NCBI RefSeq assembly: GCF_002994745.2
Contig: NC_037088.1
Location: 54,279,897 to 54,343,896, forward strand
DNA: 64,000 nucleotides
From: Rosa chinensis
Taxonomy: Eukaryota > Streptophyta > Magnoliopsida > Rosales > Rosaceae
Reading direction: 5' to 3'
In this document: piece after piece, positions 23,387 to 35,600 of the stretch
Numbering within the stretch: position 1 is the stretch's first letter
Layout: the number at the start of each line of letters is the position of its first letter
The notes under the pieces: generated by a model
Told to the model about the DNA's origin: nothing
Database searches by the model: none
Seen by the model: only the letters and a program-made list of their open reading frames with translations
Position numbers and translations under genes: made by a program

Positions 23387-24585
23387 CTTAACAATAAAGA
23401 ATCGATGTTGTTTGATGTGAGAAATTTTCTATGCATACACAATCAATATATAGGATTTAATTTGGGAAGGAATGCTAGCAACATTCCCTTCCAACTTTTC
23501 CGTTTCTACATTCCTCATTCATTGCATGTCATGTGTATTCCACTATTGAAATATAATTAATACAATTAAAAAACAAGGTTTCACTTCTCCTCTATACCCT
23601 TATTTAATTTCACATGCATTTAATTAAGTAATTAATTTTAGTTTCTCAAAATTTTTCTTTTCTTTTGTGAATCCTTTTTATTTGCAATTTATATTACTCT
23701 TTTGGAATTACATACGTATTTACATAAGAAGTACGTACATATATATTTAACAAAATACTTCAAATTTTTCCCTAAAATAAAAAAAAAAACACAGAATTGA
23801 AACCAAAAAAATGGCCAAACGTTTGCTTTACTTATATACATGAATCAAAGAGAATGCTAAAAAAAAAGAAGAGAAAATTTATATAATCATCTAATCTAAC
23901 ATGTGTTCTAACGAAAAGGAAAAAAAAAAAAAAAAGGTTTGCAGCTGCCATGTCAGTGAGGTTTACCATTTTTTTTGGTGGGTTTTATATAAAAAAGAAT
24001 TAGTATTATGGAACATGACCAAATAAATGAAAGAAAATTTTTTGTTGAAAAACTTAGGAAATATAAGAGTCAAGAGTTTTTTTTTTCATATTAATAGAGA
24101 ACATTTAATAAAGGTTAAACATAAATAAGGGTAAAACATGGAATGAAATTAGTTGTTTTTTCAAGGTAGTAAATACATAGATTGTAATGATAAATGAATC
24201 CACATGACACAAGATAAGTGGGGTAGAAAGGGAAAGGTTGCTAGCATTCCTCTAATTTGGGTTAGTTTTCCATACAGAGAAGGAAAATGAATAGTTATTC
24301 ATATGGAAAAATGAAAGGAAAAGTTTATATAGAAAAGGAAAAGGCAAAAAAAAAGGGGCTGGGCCACGGGTCCAAGAAAAATTACCTTAAGCGATTTAAA
24401 AAAGAAAAAAGGTACTCAAGTCCTTTAATAACTTAATTGATTGAAAAAAAATTAAAGAGAGAAGTGAATCAGGAACGTGATTCAAAACTTGGTGGACAAG
24501 GATGCTGTCTAACTTCCCTTCTGCAGGAGCAACGCGCGACTTTTTGTTTATTAGCTCAAACAATAATATATATAATTACTTTTCT
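23387..24585. other. AT-rich stretch without genes
   Basis: Low-complexity A and T runs (for example 23922-23936); possibly the 5' flank of the hAT relic. No frame, RNA or repeat border supported. Confidence 0.5.
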
Positions 24586-24589
24586 CCAA

Positions 24590-25960
24590 AGGCTTCCGGG
24601 AGCCAGTGGCCTGAGGCGGCTGTCCTCAGGACCGGCCCTTATCCAACCGTTGGATCGACCCTAGCTTTTGATAGGTCGTTATGACTATTTAGTCGATATA
24701 ACATATGAAGTTTGAGCTCGTTTCAATTTGATTTCGGACTTCCGATGAGTTATTGGTTTCATGGTTTCGATTTTATTATCACTCAATTTAATTTCGATTA
24801 TCAAGAAACTGTTGTTTAAATTATCAAATTTGTTCAGGACGACGTGTGGATCGAGCTGGAGGAGGAAATTGTTGGACGGGAGGAAATTGTTGGACGGACG
24901 TCATAGCGTAAATCTGCGAGTGGACATTAGATTTTAAAATAAATTATGCATGCAGTTCTTCGAGCATTTATTTATTTATGAGTTTTCATTTATTGAGATT
25001 TATTTATGATTTACGAGATTAATATTAAATTTCCTTTACAAAAGGTTTTAGTAATTTTCGAGGTACTTAAATTATGAATCATTGAGTTTTGAGAAGTTGT
25101 TTTCGAAAAGTGTTTAATTAAGAAAATATTATGAGAATTATTGATTTCGAATATTTGAGATATCGGGATTTCATGAGTTAAATATTTATTGATTTATTGA
25201 GTTCAATATAGTTGAGAAGGTAACTATGTTAGCGCATGCATGCATTAGTCTGGTCGGCAGTACCCTCCAGAATATAATTTCAGCCTGCAGTACCCTCCGA
25301 TGCGTCATCTAGTCAGCACTACCCTCCAGATGGCATGAAGTAGTTGGACGGCAGTACCCTCTAACCATCACCTTCTCATCCGGTCGTCAGTACCCTCCAA
25401 TGCGTCCCTGGTCGACGGTACCCTCCATGTAGCATGAGATGACTAGTCGGCAGTTCCTTTTAGTTATCGCCTATTTTCCTATATGAATTGAGATTTCATG
25501 GGTTTTGAGATAAGATTTATAAAGTGATTTGAGATATTTCTTTATGGGAGTGTTTGAAAGGATTTTGAGATTTCAATAAAGAGATTAAGAGTATTTCACG
25601 AGACCTTACTGCGTGCCTGGTTTTTAAGATAATGAAATGGGAAAGCATTAAATTTTCTTTTAATTCCTTTGAAATCATTTATTTTCATCCAGTCAGTCTA
25701 ACTGTTTTTAATTACTTTTCCCTGGTTTTCTCGGTTTTTCATGCCCAATCTACAGAGTAGATGAGGTCGAGCTGCGTAGCAGTCGAGGCATAGTGACCAC
25801 CATGTCTATCTTCTTTGTATGTTACATATTAACCTACTTGTACTCTATTTCAGTTCATTTGTCTAGATTGCTCTGATGACTATCTTTCAGATGTGTTAAT
25901 AGAAAGATAATTTGATATTCAAGATTTGAGTTTCAGTGTTATTTTATGTTATCTATTTGG
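24590..25960 (+). mobile_element. Remnant of a gypsy-type LTR
   Basis: Non-coding sequence of the type seen in large plant Ty3/gypsy LTRs: a block with GATAGGTCGTTATGACTA, many short TTATTTATGAG-like repeats, a TAGCGCATGCATGCATTAG motif, an array of TACCCTCC units and an end region GAGGTCGAGCTGCGTAGC. A small related piece (GAGCGCATGCATGCATTACC) is at 9300-9325. Exact ends, target duplication and internal genes are not visible, so it is probably a damaged or solo LTR. Confidence 0.45.
25250..25465 (+). repeat. Minisatellite of CGGCAGTACCCTCC units
   Basis: Seven imperfect units of (C)GGCAGTACCCTCC at 28-38 nt spacing, separated by short spacers such as GATGCGTC and TGGCATGA. Confidence 0.8.
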
Positions 25961-26632
25961 GAGTTGGTTTTAAATTGTTTTTACTAAAAGGGTTTCAAGA
26001 GTTAAACTGCAAAATTAAGCATTGCTAGTAACTTTTCATTGAACTCCAATTTCCTCAAGTAGTGCTATTGCTCCTTTAAATAAGGATAATTTTTTTTTTT
26101 TTTTGATGAAAATAAGGAGGATAATATTGGAGTTGCTCTGGCTCATATAGTTTGAAACTAATTGTTAATTTTAATCTTGGTTTTATTTCTTAAGAATTGA
26201 GTGCAATGTGTTGGACAAAATGCCTCAAAGAGACAACTAAGTCCACCACTACTGTGACTCCAGGTCAAAGGTAAATTTGAAGCTTTATCTTTCTTTCTTA
26301 CTCTTAGAAGGAATCCAATATCTCCTCCTCAATGGGGGAAATGTTAAATTGATCAAGATAGACATGGCTAAAGCTATAGCTTAAGAAAGAGATAACACTT
26401 ATGGTATCCAAGCATTAGTTAAAGGCAAAATTCCATCAGTTATGGTAAGAGAATCATTTATCTATGGTAAATTTAAACGTATGAGAAACATCTGCATTTA
26501 CATCACCCTTGATTTCTGATTTTATCATATATCATTTGGTACAATCAATGATGCAAAGAAGAGCAAAGTATACCACCAAAAAAGAGCATGTTTTGAAGAA
26601 AAAAGAGTAAAAAGAGTTGAGCAGAAAGAACT
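25961..26632. other. Downstream region of the API5-like gene, no gene seen
   Basis: T-rich run at 26088-26104; otherwise ordinary intergenic sequence. A putative 3' UTR of the minus-strand gene lies just left of 26633; no poly(A) signal was assigned. Confidence 0.4.
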
Positions 26633-27602
26633 CTACAAAAAGTCATCAGATTCTGGAATTATAGTTTCGAACTCCTTGCTAACCAATTTAATGGCATCAG
26701 CTGTGGGTATGTAGACATTAAACTTGTCTTTCTCTTGAAGAAACTGAACTGCCAAAGTACGGAATGCAGCCCCCTTGGCATCAATAGTAGGAAATTCTAT
26801 TACCCTAACTATATAGTCAGTGCTAACACCTAACACATGGAATGCCACTACTGTTCCCACATGCCCTACAATCTTATGCTTTAAATCTATCTCGCGCTTG
26901 TGTGAATATCTGAAGCCCCTACTCACACACAACAAACTCTTGTCCCAATAATTTTTAAGATCATGATGATATAACCAGAGGGCTGCTAATGCATGTGAGA
27001 GCCACAAAAGTTCTACTTTGCCTCCCATAGGGACCACAGCGGCCTTGATAATGCCCCCACTCCATGATGTGCGCATGCATGAATACGCAACCCCTGTACA
27101 CAAACAATCTAAGTAATCTTGATCACCATTAAACTTGTTCCCTCTCAATTGATCATTTACATATTCTTCAACATATTCCTGTCCGCTCCCAGTTGCTACT
27201 AAAACATCCTTGTTTTTTTCCACCTTTTTCTCCCATCCCACCACAACAATCACAAATTCTGATCCATACCACCCGCAAAGGGTAACTCTAGCTGGGAATC
27301 CTTTGTCTTTATTCCCTGGTCTCCCCTTCCATTCAGTAATATATTGCTCACATGCCGTCTGTACTTTATATATATCATTTTCTTCTCCCACTGCTTTTTG
27401 TGCCTCCTCAATCATCTTTATCGACTCTCCACTGTTTCCAGCCAAAGCAGCAACAATATAATCGTTTATCACTCGTAGTTTATCCGCATTTCCAGACTTA
27501 ATACGTCCTTTTTCACCTTCTTCAGATGATGATGACCTGCTTTCTGCTACTAGATACACTTCATGACTTCCAATAACAGCCGCTGTACTAGTCCCTTTGA
27601 AT
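26633..27602 (-). other. Terminal exon: Ntn-hydrolase (20S proteasome beta-like) domain
   Basis: The exon begins right after an acceptor (TTTATAAACAG) with residues RFKGTSTAAVIGSHEVYLVA. In its frame there is a stop upstream and no ATG before the domain, so it depends on splicing from API5 exons. Matches to beta subunits, in order: GTSTAAVI, VAESR, DKLRVINDYIVAALAG, VTLCGW, VATGSGQEYVEEYV, GVAYSCMRTSWSGGIIKAAV. About 80 extra residues follow the usual end. It is intronless, unlike typical plant beta-subunit genes, suggesting retroposition. Confidence 0.7.
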
Positions 27603-30600
27603 CTGTTTATAAATCCAATAATTTATTCAGAACACAGAACACAAGCTGAACTGAAATTATTAAGTCACCAGAAAGTCATTAGCATGTCGGTTTTTTTCAC
27701 TAAAGTGGTTGTCATAAACATATGGTATCCATCTTGCTCATCAGGCATTTACAATACAAAATGAATATGTAATGGGCAACAAAGAACACATACAGGCAAA
27801 GCACTTGGTCCAAATGGATTTTCCATAAGAAGATGCATAGATTAAGATATCCCATAATTTTAAAGCATACCATGTAAAGCTTTCATCTACATACAGTATG
27901 CTTTACATTATGTTTTGTGTGTTTGACTAGAAAAAGGATCTGGTTTCTCTTGGTGACAGCGGTATTTAGAGGCTTTAAAGATGCTAAAAGTATTTGCTGA
28001 AATGAAATTTCATAAGCCTTACCTTTTGGCCAGTCTGTTAGAAGGCACAGCAGCTTTAGGCAGTTCTTTCCAAGACAAGTTGAGGCTCTTGTCTCCAATA
28101 AATGAAGGTTCTTTTGAAAGCAGTACCTAAAGATTTTTAAAATTATTCAAAGATCAGTTAGAATGTTCTTGTATTCATAACCATGTATTCCAAAACTCTT
28201 GGACATTTCATTCCCTTCACCTTAGTCATTGCCAATATGTCATTGGAGGTTCGCCACTGAGTCGTGGTATTCGGCTTTTCAGTTTGCTGCACATCATAAA
28301 ACATACCTTTTAAAGATAATTGCTATCAAAATATCTCCACAAAAGAATATTATCTATATGATTATGGATTAAAAAAATCGAGCATAAATCATCAAAGTTC
28401 AAGTTTTAATATACCTTTACAGGCTGAACCACAGACGGAAGAATATGACGTGAATCTTCTGGTGTGGTGAATGGTGCAACTTCTGCGAGGGCCTTGAGCA
28501 ATTCTAGCCTTCGTTCATTTGGAAGCTGATAGAGAAAAATAATGTCAGAATGGTCATCTTAGGTTTGCCATTGGAGAACCAGAAAAAAAAAAAAAGACCA
28601 TAAAGAGCATCAGAGATAAAAGAAACAATGTTGAGTATTCTATTAAAAAAAATTATAAAAAAAAATACTACAAAAAAGTGAGATGTGTTTACTTATTTTA
28701 TCATTAGAGGTACTATTATATTCGGCAGATTATTTTCCTATTCCTATTCCTATTCACCGTATTGTCTGTTTTCACTTCAGAATTTAGCAACCCTGTCTAA
28801 GTACTCCAAACTAAAGAGTAGCAAAAAAGGAATATGACACAAAGAAGATGCTATGACTTGTGTATATATGAAAACTTTTGGCTTGATATGGAAAATAACA
28901 TAAACTATTTGATCCAAATTTTATTCAAGTAATTGAGTATGGAAGCACAAACATGAAGTAATATTGATACAATGCTCAAATAATACAAGCTTTTGTTAGT
29001 ATACCATGTGTATACGGAGCCATAGTATGGTAAATTGATCTCACAAATAACATATGTGTGTGTATTTAGATACAGACTTTTTTACCTTGACCTCAATCTA
29101 TGAAAACTAGACTAATAAAATGCTCAGCCAAGAAACTTGACATGCATGCTCAAAGAGTATATGCCAGGGAGTTGAGTGTAGATGTTACCTTATCCAAAAC
29201 AGGAAGGATGAGAAATTTGCTGCTTGACGCACCATCCTATATAGAAAATATGAATTGAATAAACAGGGTTGATTGTCAGAAACATTTAACATCAAGAATA
29301 ATATAAAGGAAAATTTATGATGGTAGAGTTCACACCAGAATAAATGGCAGGACCATAAATAGGTAAGATATCAACCTGCCGATATGGTCTGCATCTGAAA
29401 CCTGCATGCCAACCGTTTTGCACTGAATTTGTTAAAAGCACCAAAAAAGAAAAAACGTAATGGCAACCAACTACGGTCTTCAGAAAAGAAAGTAGAATAG
29501 GCATGGTTCTAAAATATGTTGCTGTACTTCCATCAGCCTCAATTTTCTTTTTCTTCTATTTCTATTCATACAAAGTAGTATGATTTATAAGATATCAAGA
29601 CAAGGGAGTTCCTGCAGCCAATTGGTATTTTCCTAATCCTAATCTAATTCGATGCATTGCCCTTGAGGATGATAAATAAGGGCAACCATCTTATGGTATT
29701 ATTGGTCTGATTAAGTAGCACCATAAAAAACCACTCCTTCCACATTACTTATTGAGAGAAAAATTTGCATCGTGAACTTTCTTAGTAGCTATTATTTCAT
29801 ATTCCTTAAAACAAGACGGTTAAACAAGAACTTACATTGAACTGAGCATCTAAATCAGCCTGTCCTTCAACGATTCCAATTAGTTCTACCATGCATTTTT
29901 TCGGAGCTTTCTCCCCAAAAATGTTCAAACTTTTCAAGAAGTCCATAAACATTCTAAATTCTGCTCCAGTTACATCTTCTAGAATCTGCAATTGAACTCG
30001 ATCAAGTTAGCCATACATCTAACAACCTTAAGGAGAAAAGTAAAATAAAACTCAAATATCATAATTTTCACATGGTTTTTTTTTCACTGCTACAGGTAAC
30101 ACAAGGAAAAAGGACCACATTTCAGACTGAACTGACGTCATGGCAATCAAAAGGTCTATGTGACTTTCACACGAGACCGAAGAAGGAAACGGCACCTCTA
30201 AAGTTGCACATGAAATTTCTTGAAATATCATGAACACACCTTTTTTATCAAGTAAGTAATATGCCTCTCCATTTGCTCCTGAAGCTTCAGAACTTCAGCT
30301 TTAATAGGAAATACCTACAGTTGAAAAAAAAAAAATTATATATATATATATATATAAAATATGTTTAACATAACGAGACACGTGATAACACTCATAGTAT
30401 TTGATTGCGCATTACTCATAGTGACTTTCTCACCTTATCTCTGATAAAGCTTAGGAATTTCTCACGAATAACATCATCTTGGCTTGGGTCATCAACAGTC
30501 CCGATGTGCTTGAACAAGGCTGTAAAAGAAGCTGCACATTCAAGAAGGCAAGGTTTATCATGAAAGACAATTTGGAGAATTTTCAATAATTGAAAACGTA

Positions 30601-31951
30601 GATGAATGGACATAAGTGGATTAGGTTATAGAGTTATACGAATATCCAATGGGAAACATTAAAAATCTCATTTGTATTATAAAATATCCTTTAAATACTA
30701 TGAAGCTAAGTACAGTTATGAAGCAAGGTATAGAGACTAGAAGATAAACTTCTCATCTTCCCACCAAAATACAAGTTAAAACAGCGGAGAATAAAAACCC
30801 CATCTTCAAACATTGGTATAACAGTTCACTCACAATTGGTATGGTAGGAAAGGACAACCGTGCCTACTGAGGCAACTTTACTGAATCAACTCATAGTAAA
30901 AGGCAAGCCTAAGCCACTATTTTCAGCTTAGGCCAAACTGGTATAGAATGCAACTCAGGCCACGAGATTAAAATAATTTATTAAACTTACAAGGGCCATG
31001 AATGAGTCAGTAAAAGCAATCTATGTATACAAACTTCAGCCTACAATCTGAAGATGTAGCTTATATCCAATTTATTCAATATATATTCCAGAAACGGACC
31101 AAATTTACCTTTCACATCCAGGCTCCTCAAAAGGGCCATAAGAGCCTTACGCGCAGCATCACGCTCGACATACTCATCTAAAAAGCATCAACGTATATGA
31201 ACATCAAGTCATATAAAACATTCGATATACATCCTAGATAATAACTGTTCCCCTGCCATAACCCAAAAAAAAAAAAATTACCAGCTTGTAGGGATTGCAC
31301 AAGAATGCGTACAATCTTCAAGATATATTCACGGGTGTCCTTCAAGAAAAGGGGATGCCCCCCGCTAGCTTGCACTCGAACCTGCACATTACATGAATTA
31401 TCAAAAAGGCAAATATAGAACTGAATTGCAAAATTTATAAGACGTAAATAACAGTAATATAGCAATTATAATATACATATCTTCAACTATGACACATTGA
31501 TCCATTAAAAGACACAATTACGTTTTCTAAAGAAGAATTCCATAATTTCCAGTTAGCATATATACCTATTAGCACTCAGATTATTGTTTAAGTTGTGTAT
31601 ATAAACATTAACTAACCCCCAGCTGTTGTTCTACTTGTCTTTCACTTAAATCAAGGTGAATATCTATTGCCGGTGACGACGAAGAAAATTCGGGGAAGAA
31701 ATCTAACACCCTCTGAATAAGCTGTGCAGCGAGCTGCCTGTACTTCAGGCTCATCTTTGCCGCATTGGTAAACCCCTGGTAGTCTTTCATATTCTGAAAC
31801 CACAAACAAAACAATGAAACCCCAAAACCCTTGATCCAAAAAAAAAAAAAAAAATCATGAAAATTAAGGGGACCTGGGACTTGTTGAGTCGCTCGCCGAA
31901 CAGGTAGGGCTTCTCAATGTGCATGGCCTCGTCTGCTGCTGCCGCCGCCAT
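26633..31951 (-). CDS. API5-like protein fused to a proteasome-beta-like domain
   Basis: Thirteen exons on the minus strand: 31874-31951, 31617-31793, 31282-31381, 31109-31177, 30434-30531, 30240-30314, 29836-29985, 29336-29401, 29189-29236, 28415-28525, 28221-28286, 28023-28126, 26633-27602. All introns are GT..AG, and the sum is 2112 nt, an open frame of 703 aa. Residues 1 to about 380 follow plant API5 (EKPYLFGERLNKSQ, ALFKHIGTVDDPSQDD, EDVTGAEFRMFMDFLKSL, EGQADLDAQFN, PEDSRHILPSVVQPVK, then EPSFIGDKSLNLSWKE), a HEAT/ARM-type scaffold linked to cell-death control. About 115 API5 residues between VVQPVK and QTEKPNTTTQWR are missing. The last exon adds about 320 aa like a 20S beta subunit: KGTSTAAVI with the nucleophile position T, AESR, ADKLRVI with K33, LCGW, GSGQEY and SWSGG. 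The usual aspartates of AADSR and RDxYSGG are E and T. Confidence 0.8.
30338..30357. repeat. (TA)n microsatellite
   Basis: About ten TA units after an A run, within an API5-like intron. Confidence 0.9.
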
Positions 31952-32388
31952 TGTTAGAGAGCTGAAAAGCTGAGCGAGAAGAATGTGTTAACTTGTGGAA
32001 AAATCAAAAATTGAAAGGAGGTTTTTGGGAGGGTTTGTATTCACCCACTCCTACTACTACTGGTCGGCGGGAGTGAGGGAAAGTCTCGCTTGAGACTCAC
32101 AAGAGGAGAAAGTAACTGGACCAAGAAGCCGCGAGTTTCCACCTTACGAAAATGGCTGCTGGGTTTGACCAATAAACAAATATGAGAGATGTTTGAGCCT
32201 AAAATGACAGCCCAATGAGGCAATTATACTATATATAAAGGGAGAATAACACTGTTTCACTGTTCATAAGAAGTGTTGGAAAAGCCGTTTGTGTCCTCAC
32301 TGTTGAGGAGAATATCAAGCTGGTCGAAAAGTCATTTATGTCCTTTCTCTTCTCTGTGTTGGATAGGGATAATGATCGGGGTGGCGTC

Positions 32389-32606
32389 CATCAAGATCAA
32401 CAGAACCGAAAGAAGAGAGCAGAGAGAAAAGAGGAATAGAAGAGACGAAAGCGGAAGATCTGTGAGCCGTGGAAAGAAGAGAGCAGAAAGAAAAGACCAT
32501 CAAGATGAACAAAAGCGAAAGAAGAGAGCAGAGAGAAAAGAGGAATAGAAGAGACGAAAGCAGAAGATCTATGAGCTCTGGAAAGAAGAGAGAAGAAAGA
32601 AAAGAC
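32389..32606. repeat. 109-bp purine-rich tandem duplication
   Basis: CATCAAGATCAACAGAACCG at 32389 recurs as CATCAAGATGAACAAAAGCG at 32498, and both units continue with the GAAAGAAGAGAGCAGAGAG tract. Confidence 0.85.
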
Positions 32607-32614
32607 CAGTTGCA

Positions 32615-35600
32615 AGGTATTGGATTTGTGGTTTGAATCGTTCTGTGGTGTTTGTTGTTGGATTTTTTCTTCTTTTGTTAGATCTTTTTTAGGGGGATGA
32701 TACTTTTGTTGGGGGTCTTCTTGGTTGATTGAATTGGGGCTTTTCTTGGTTCATTGAATTTGATTTGAAGTTGTAGGGTCTATTCCTCTCGATTTGATGT
32801 AAGGTTTTTGATTTTGATGGTAGATTGTTGGGGTAGGAGAAAGAAGTGGAGAGGTTGAAGAATTTGGTCGAAGAGATTGCTGGGTTTTGGAAGAGGTGTG
32901 TGTTTGATTTGGGTATATGTTTGGTAAAATCTCCTTTCATTGCCATTGCCATTGCTCTTATGAATATTGTATATTAGACAAAAGATGGGTTAGAGACAAT
33001 AAGTGTTCATTTTAAAGGGCTGTTTATATAGAAACTGGAGTACTACTACTTCGCACATACAAAATTGAGGATGTAGCCGAAAACCTCCACTTAATGCAAG
33101 TAGGAGTACTACTACTTCGCAGATACAAAATTGAGTACCACTAGGTCAGTAAGATGATGTAGTCAAAAAAACCTCTGCTTAATGCAAGTAGTATCATACA
33201 ATATTGTAGCAACTTAAGAAATGTGTTTGAATCTTTGGACTTGGTCTTTTTTAACAAGAACACGTATTGATTGCTCTTCAAATAAAAAGAATTAGACCAC
33301 TACATGTAGAATCAGTTAAAAAGTTTGTAGAACAGAATGCATTGTGAAATTATTAAAGCTTGGTTGTGCTATCCGTTTCAAATTGATAGCTTATGAAGAA
33401 TGATCCACAAAGAAATAGAGAGATTGGGTGTGATTGTTTGCTTTGCTTTGCACAGATAGCTGATGTTCACAAAAGGGAATTTTCACGTCATCATCTGAGT
33501 AGAAGGTTAGTTGTTTCTAAGCCGATTTGGTTTTTCTTTTCTGAGCTGTGAGTTTTTTATTTTTTTTATTTGTACTCCTGAATTTGTGATAAACTTATGT
33601 TTCTGTTTCTAATTGCACTGAAAGAAAGAGTATAGTTGTTTCAAATATTATAAAAACTGATACATTTGATAAATTTTATATCTACGTATTTCAAAATATT
33701 TTGGGTTTAGCACTTTTCGGATCAGTTTGTATACATTTGATGTATTTACTTAACTGTTTTCCAAAATAACAACAATGTCCAACCTATTCTACGTACATGT
33801 GAGAAATGGAAATGATTTGAAAATATGGTTATAATTCACTGAGATTGTTGTCCCACGTCCAAATAGAATATAAATAAAGATTTTGATTGTAAGATTAACC
33901 CGTGCATGTTTGAATGAATGATGGTTGAAGTATAAGAAGATGAGGTCTCTCTTCTTCTAATATCCTGTCTTTTTTTCATTTTCTTCTGTCATTTTTTCAT
34001 TTTCATTCAGTGGTCTGTAATTAGGAGTGATCGAAAATTTGACTTTCTTATATTGAGGATTGATTACTTGGAAATATGACTCTGTTTTCCTGCCTGCAGG
34101 TTAACAAGGTTAAATGTCATTTTGCATATCAATTTCTACAAGACAATCTCAGAGCTTAGGTAAGCTCCTCTGCTATTTTAATATGATTCCCAATTTTGTG
34201 ATAATGATATATTCATATTCCTAATTATAGTACCAGATATATAACTTGAAAGCTTTCCAATTGTAATCTAATTTTAAAGCTTTAGACATAAGTTGCTTAG
34301 TCTAAATTTTATGGCAGCTTTAGACATTACTGTTTTAAATAGTAGATATATGACAGTCAATGCCAATCAATGTTAACCAATCTGATTCCATTATCTAATT
34401 TTAAAGCTTTAGGTATAATTTGCTTAGCCTAAATTTTATGGCAGCTTCAGATATTAGTGTTTTAAACATTAGGCATTTGAAAATCAATAGCAATCAATGT
34501 TAACCAATCTGATTTAAAATGAGCCACCATCTATGCTTTTGATTTTAAAGGTGGTTTGTGTAAACGATTTTGTTAGTTTTCAAATTGCTATTATAATGGC
34601 TACTTGGTGTTTACTACATGCTTCGATTAAGTGGAAAAAGACCTTAGTATCTGAGGAATGGTTATCTCCATGGACTATTCACTATTATTAGGCTTTGATT
34701 CTGCTATGGCTATAAACAAATCTCTGTAAAAATTTCAAACGTGGGAAGTATTGTTTATGAATTTGGTGCAATTTGAGGTCTGAGTCTTTTGTTTTCTTGC
34801 ATGTTATACATGACTATAGTTGTTTTTTGAATTATACTTGCCTATGAGCTGCATACCCTGGAGTATGGATGTGTGCACGGTCTGTCAATTCCTTTCGCCC
34901 TATTTCAATCTTGGGGTGTACCTCTCAACGCAGCTTTTAAGATATTGTGGTTGCTTTCTTGAGCTGAAATATTTCAATCCATGGCAGCAAATCACGAAAC
35001 AAGGAATATCCGAAATGAAAAATATGCAACTAATATGAAAGTTTTTTATTGGAAAATGAAAAGTCTCTCTGGTATATTGTTGTGTGAGTTTTATATATAA
35101 CCGTGAAGAAGAAAAAGGAAGAGTTATCAATAAGAGAAAATTTATAATAAAAATAAGTAGAAGAATTGTGAAAAAAAGTGTTACTGTTTTTGGGTGATCA
35201 GGTTTTACTGGAAGTAAAAGAATGTTATTGTCTTTAAAGGGATTTATTGAGTTTAGTTCAGTTCAGAAACTAATAAAAATAAAGATTTTAATTCTAAGAG
35301 GGACCCCCGCATCTTTGAACGAATGATGGTGTTGTCTTTAAGGGGATTTATTGAGTTTAGTTCAGTTCAGCAACTAATAAAAATAAAGATTTTAATTCTA
35401 AGAGGGACCCCTGCATCTTTGAACGAATGATGGTACAAGTATGGGAAGACCAAGTGTGCCTTCTTCTAATCTCCTATCTTCGTTTGATTTTCTTTTCTCA
35501 TTTTTTTTATCATTATTATGATCTCTTTTTCTCTTAATCTTACATCCTACTATAAAAAGGCTTTCATTCACAATTAACTACAGTTGAAGAATTGATCCAT

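Noticed and set aside
24590..24640. GGCCTGAGGCGGCTGTCCTC motif as a hAT terminus
   Set aside because: No partner end or 8-bp duplication found; sequence continues into LTR-like DNA.
32689..32952. 87-codon minus frame as a secreted or organellar protein
   Set aside because: No signal or family match; Ser/Pro/Asn-rich composition from low-complexity DNA.
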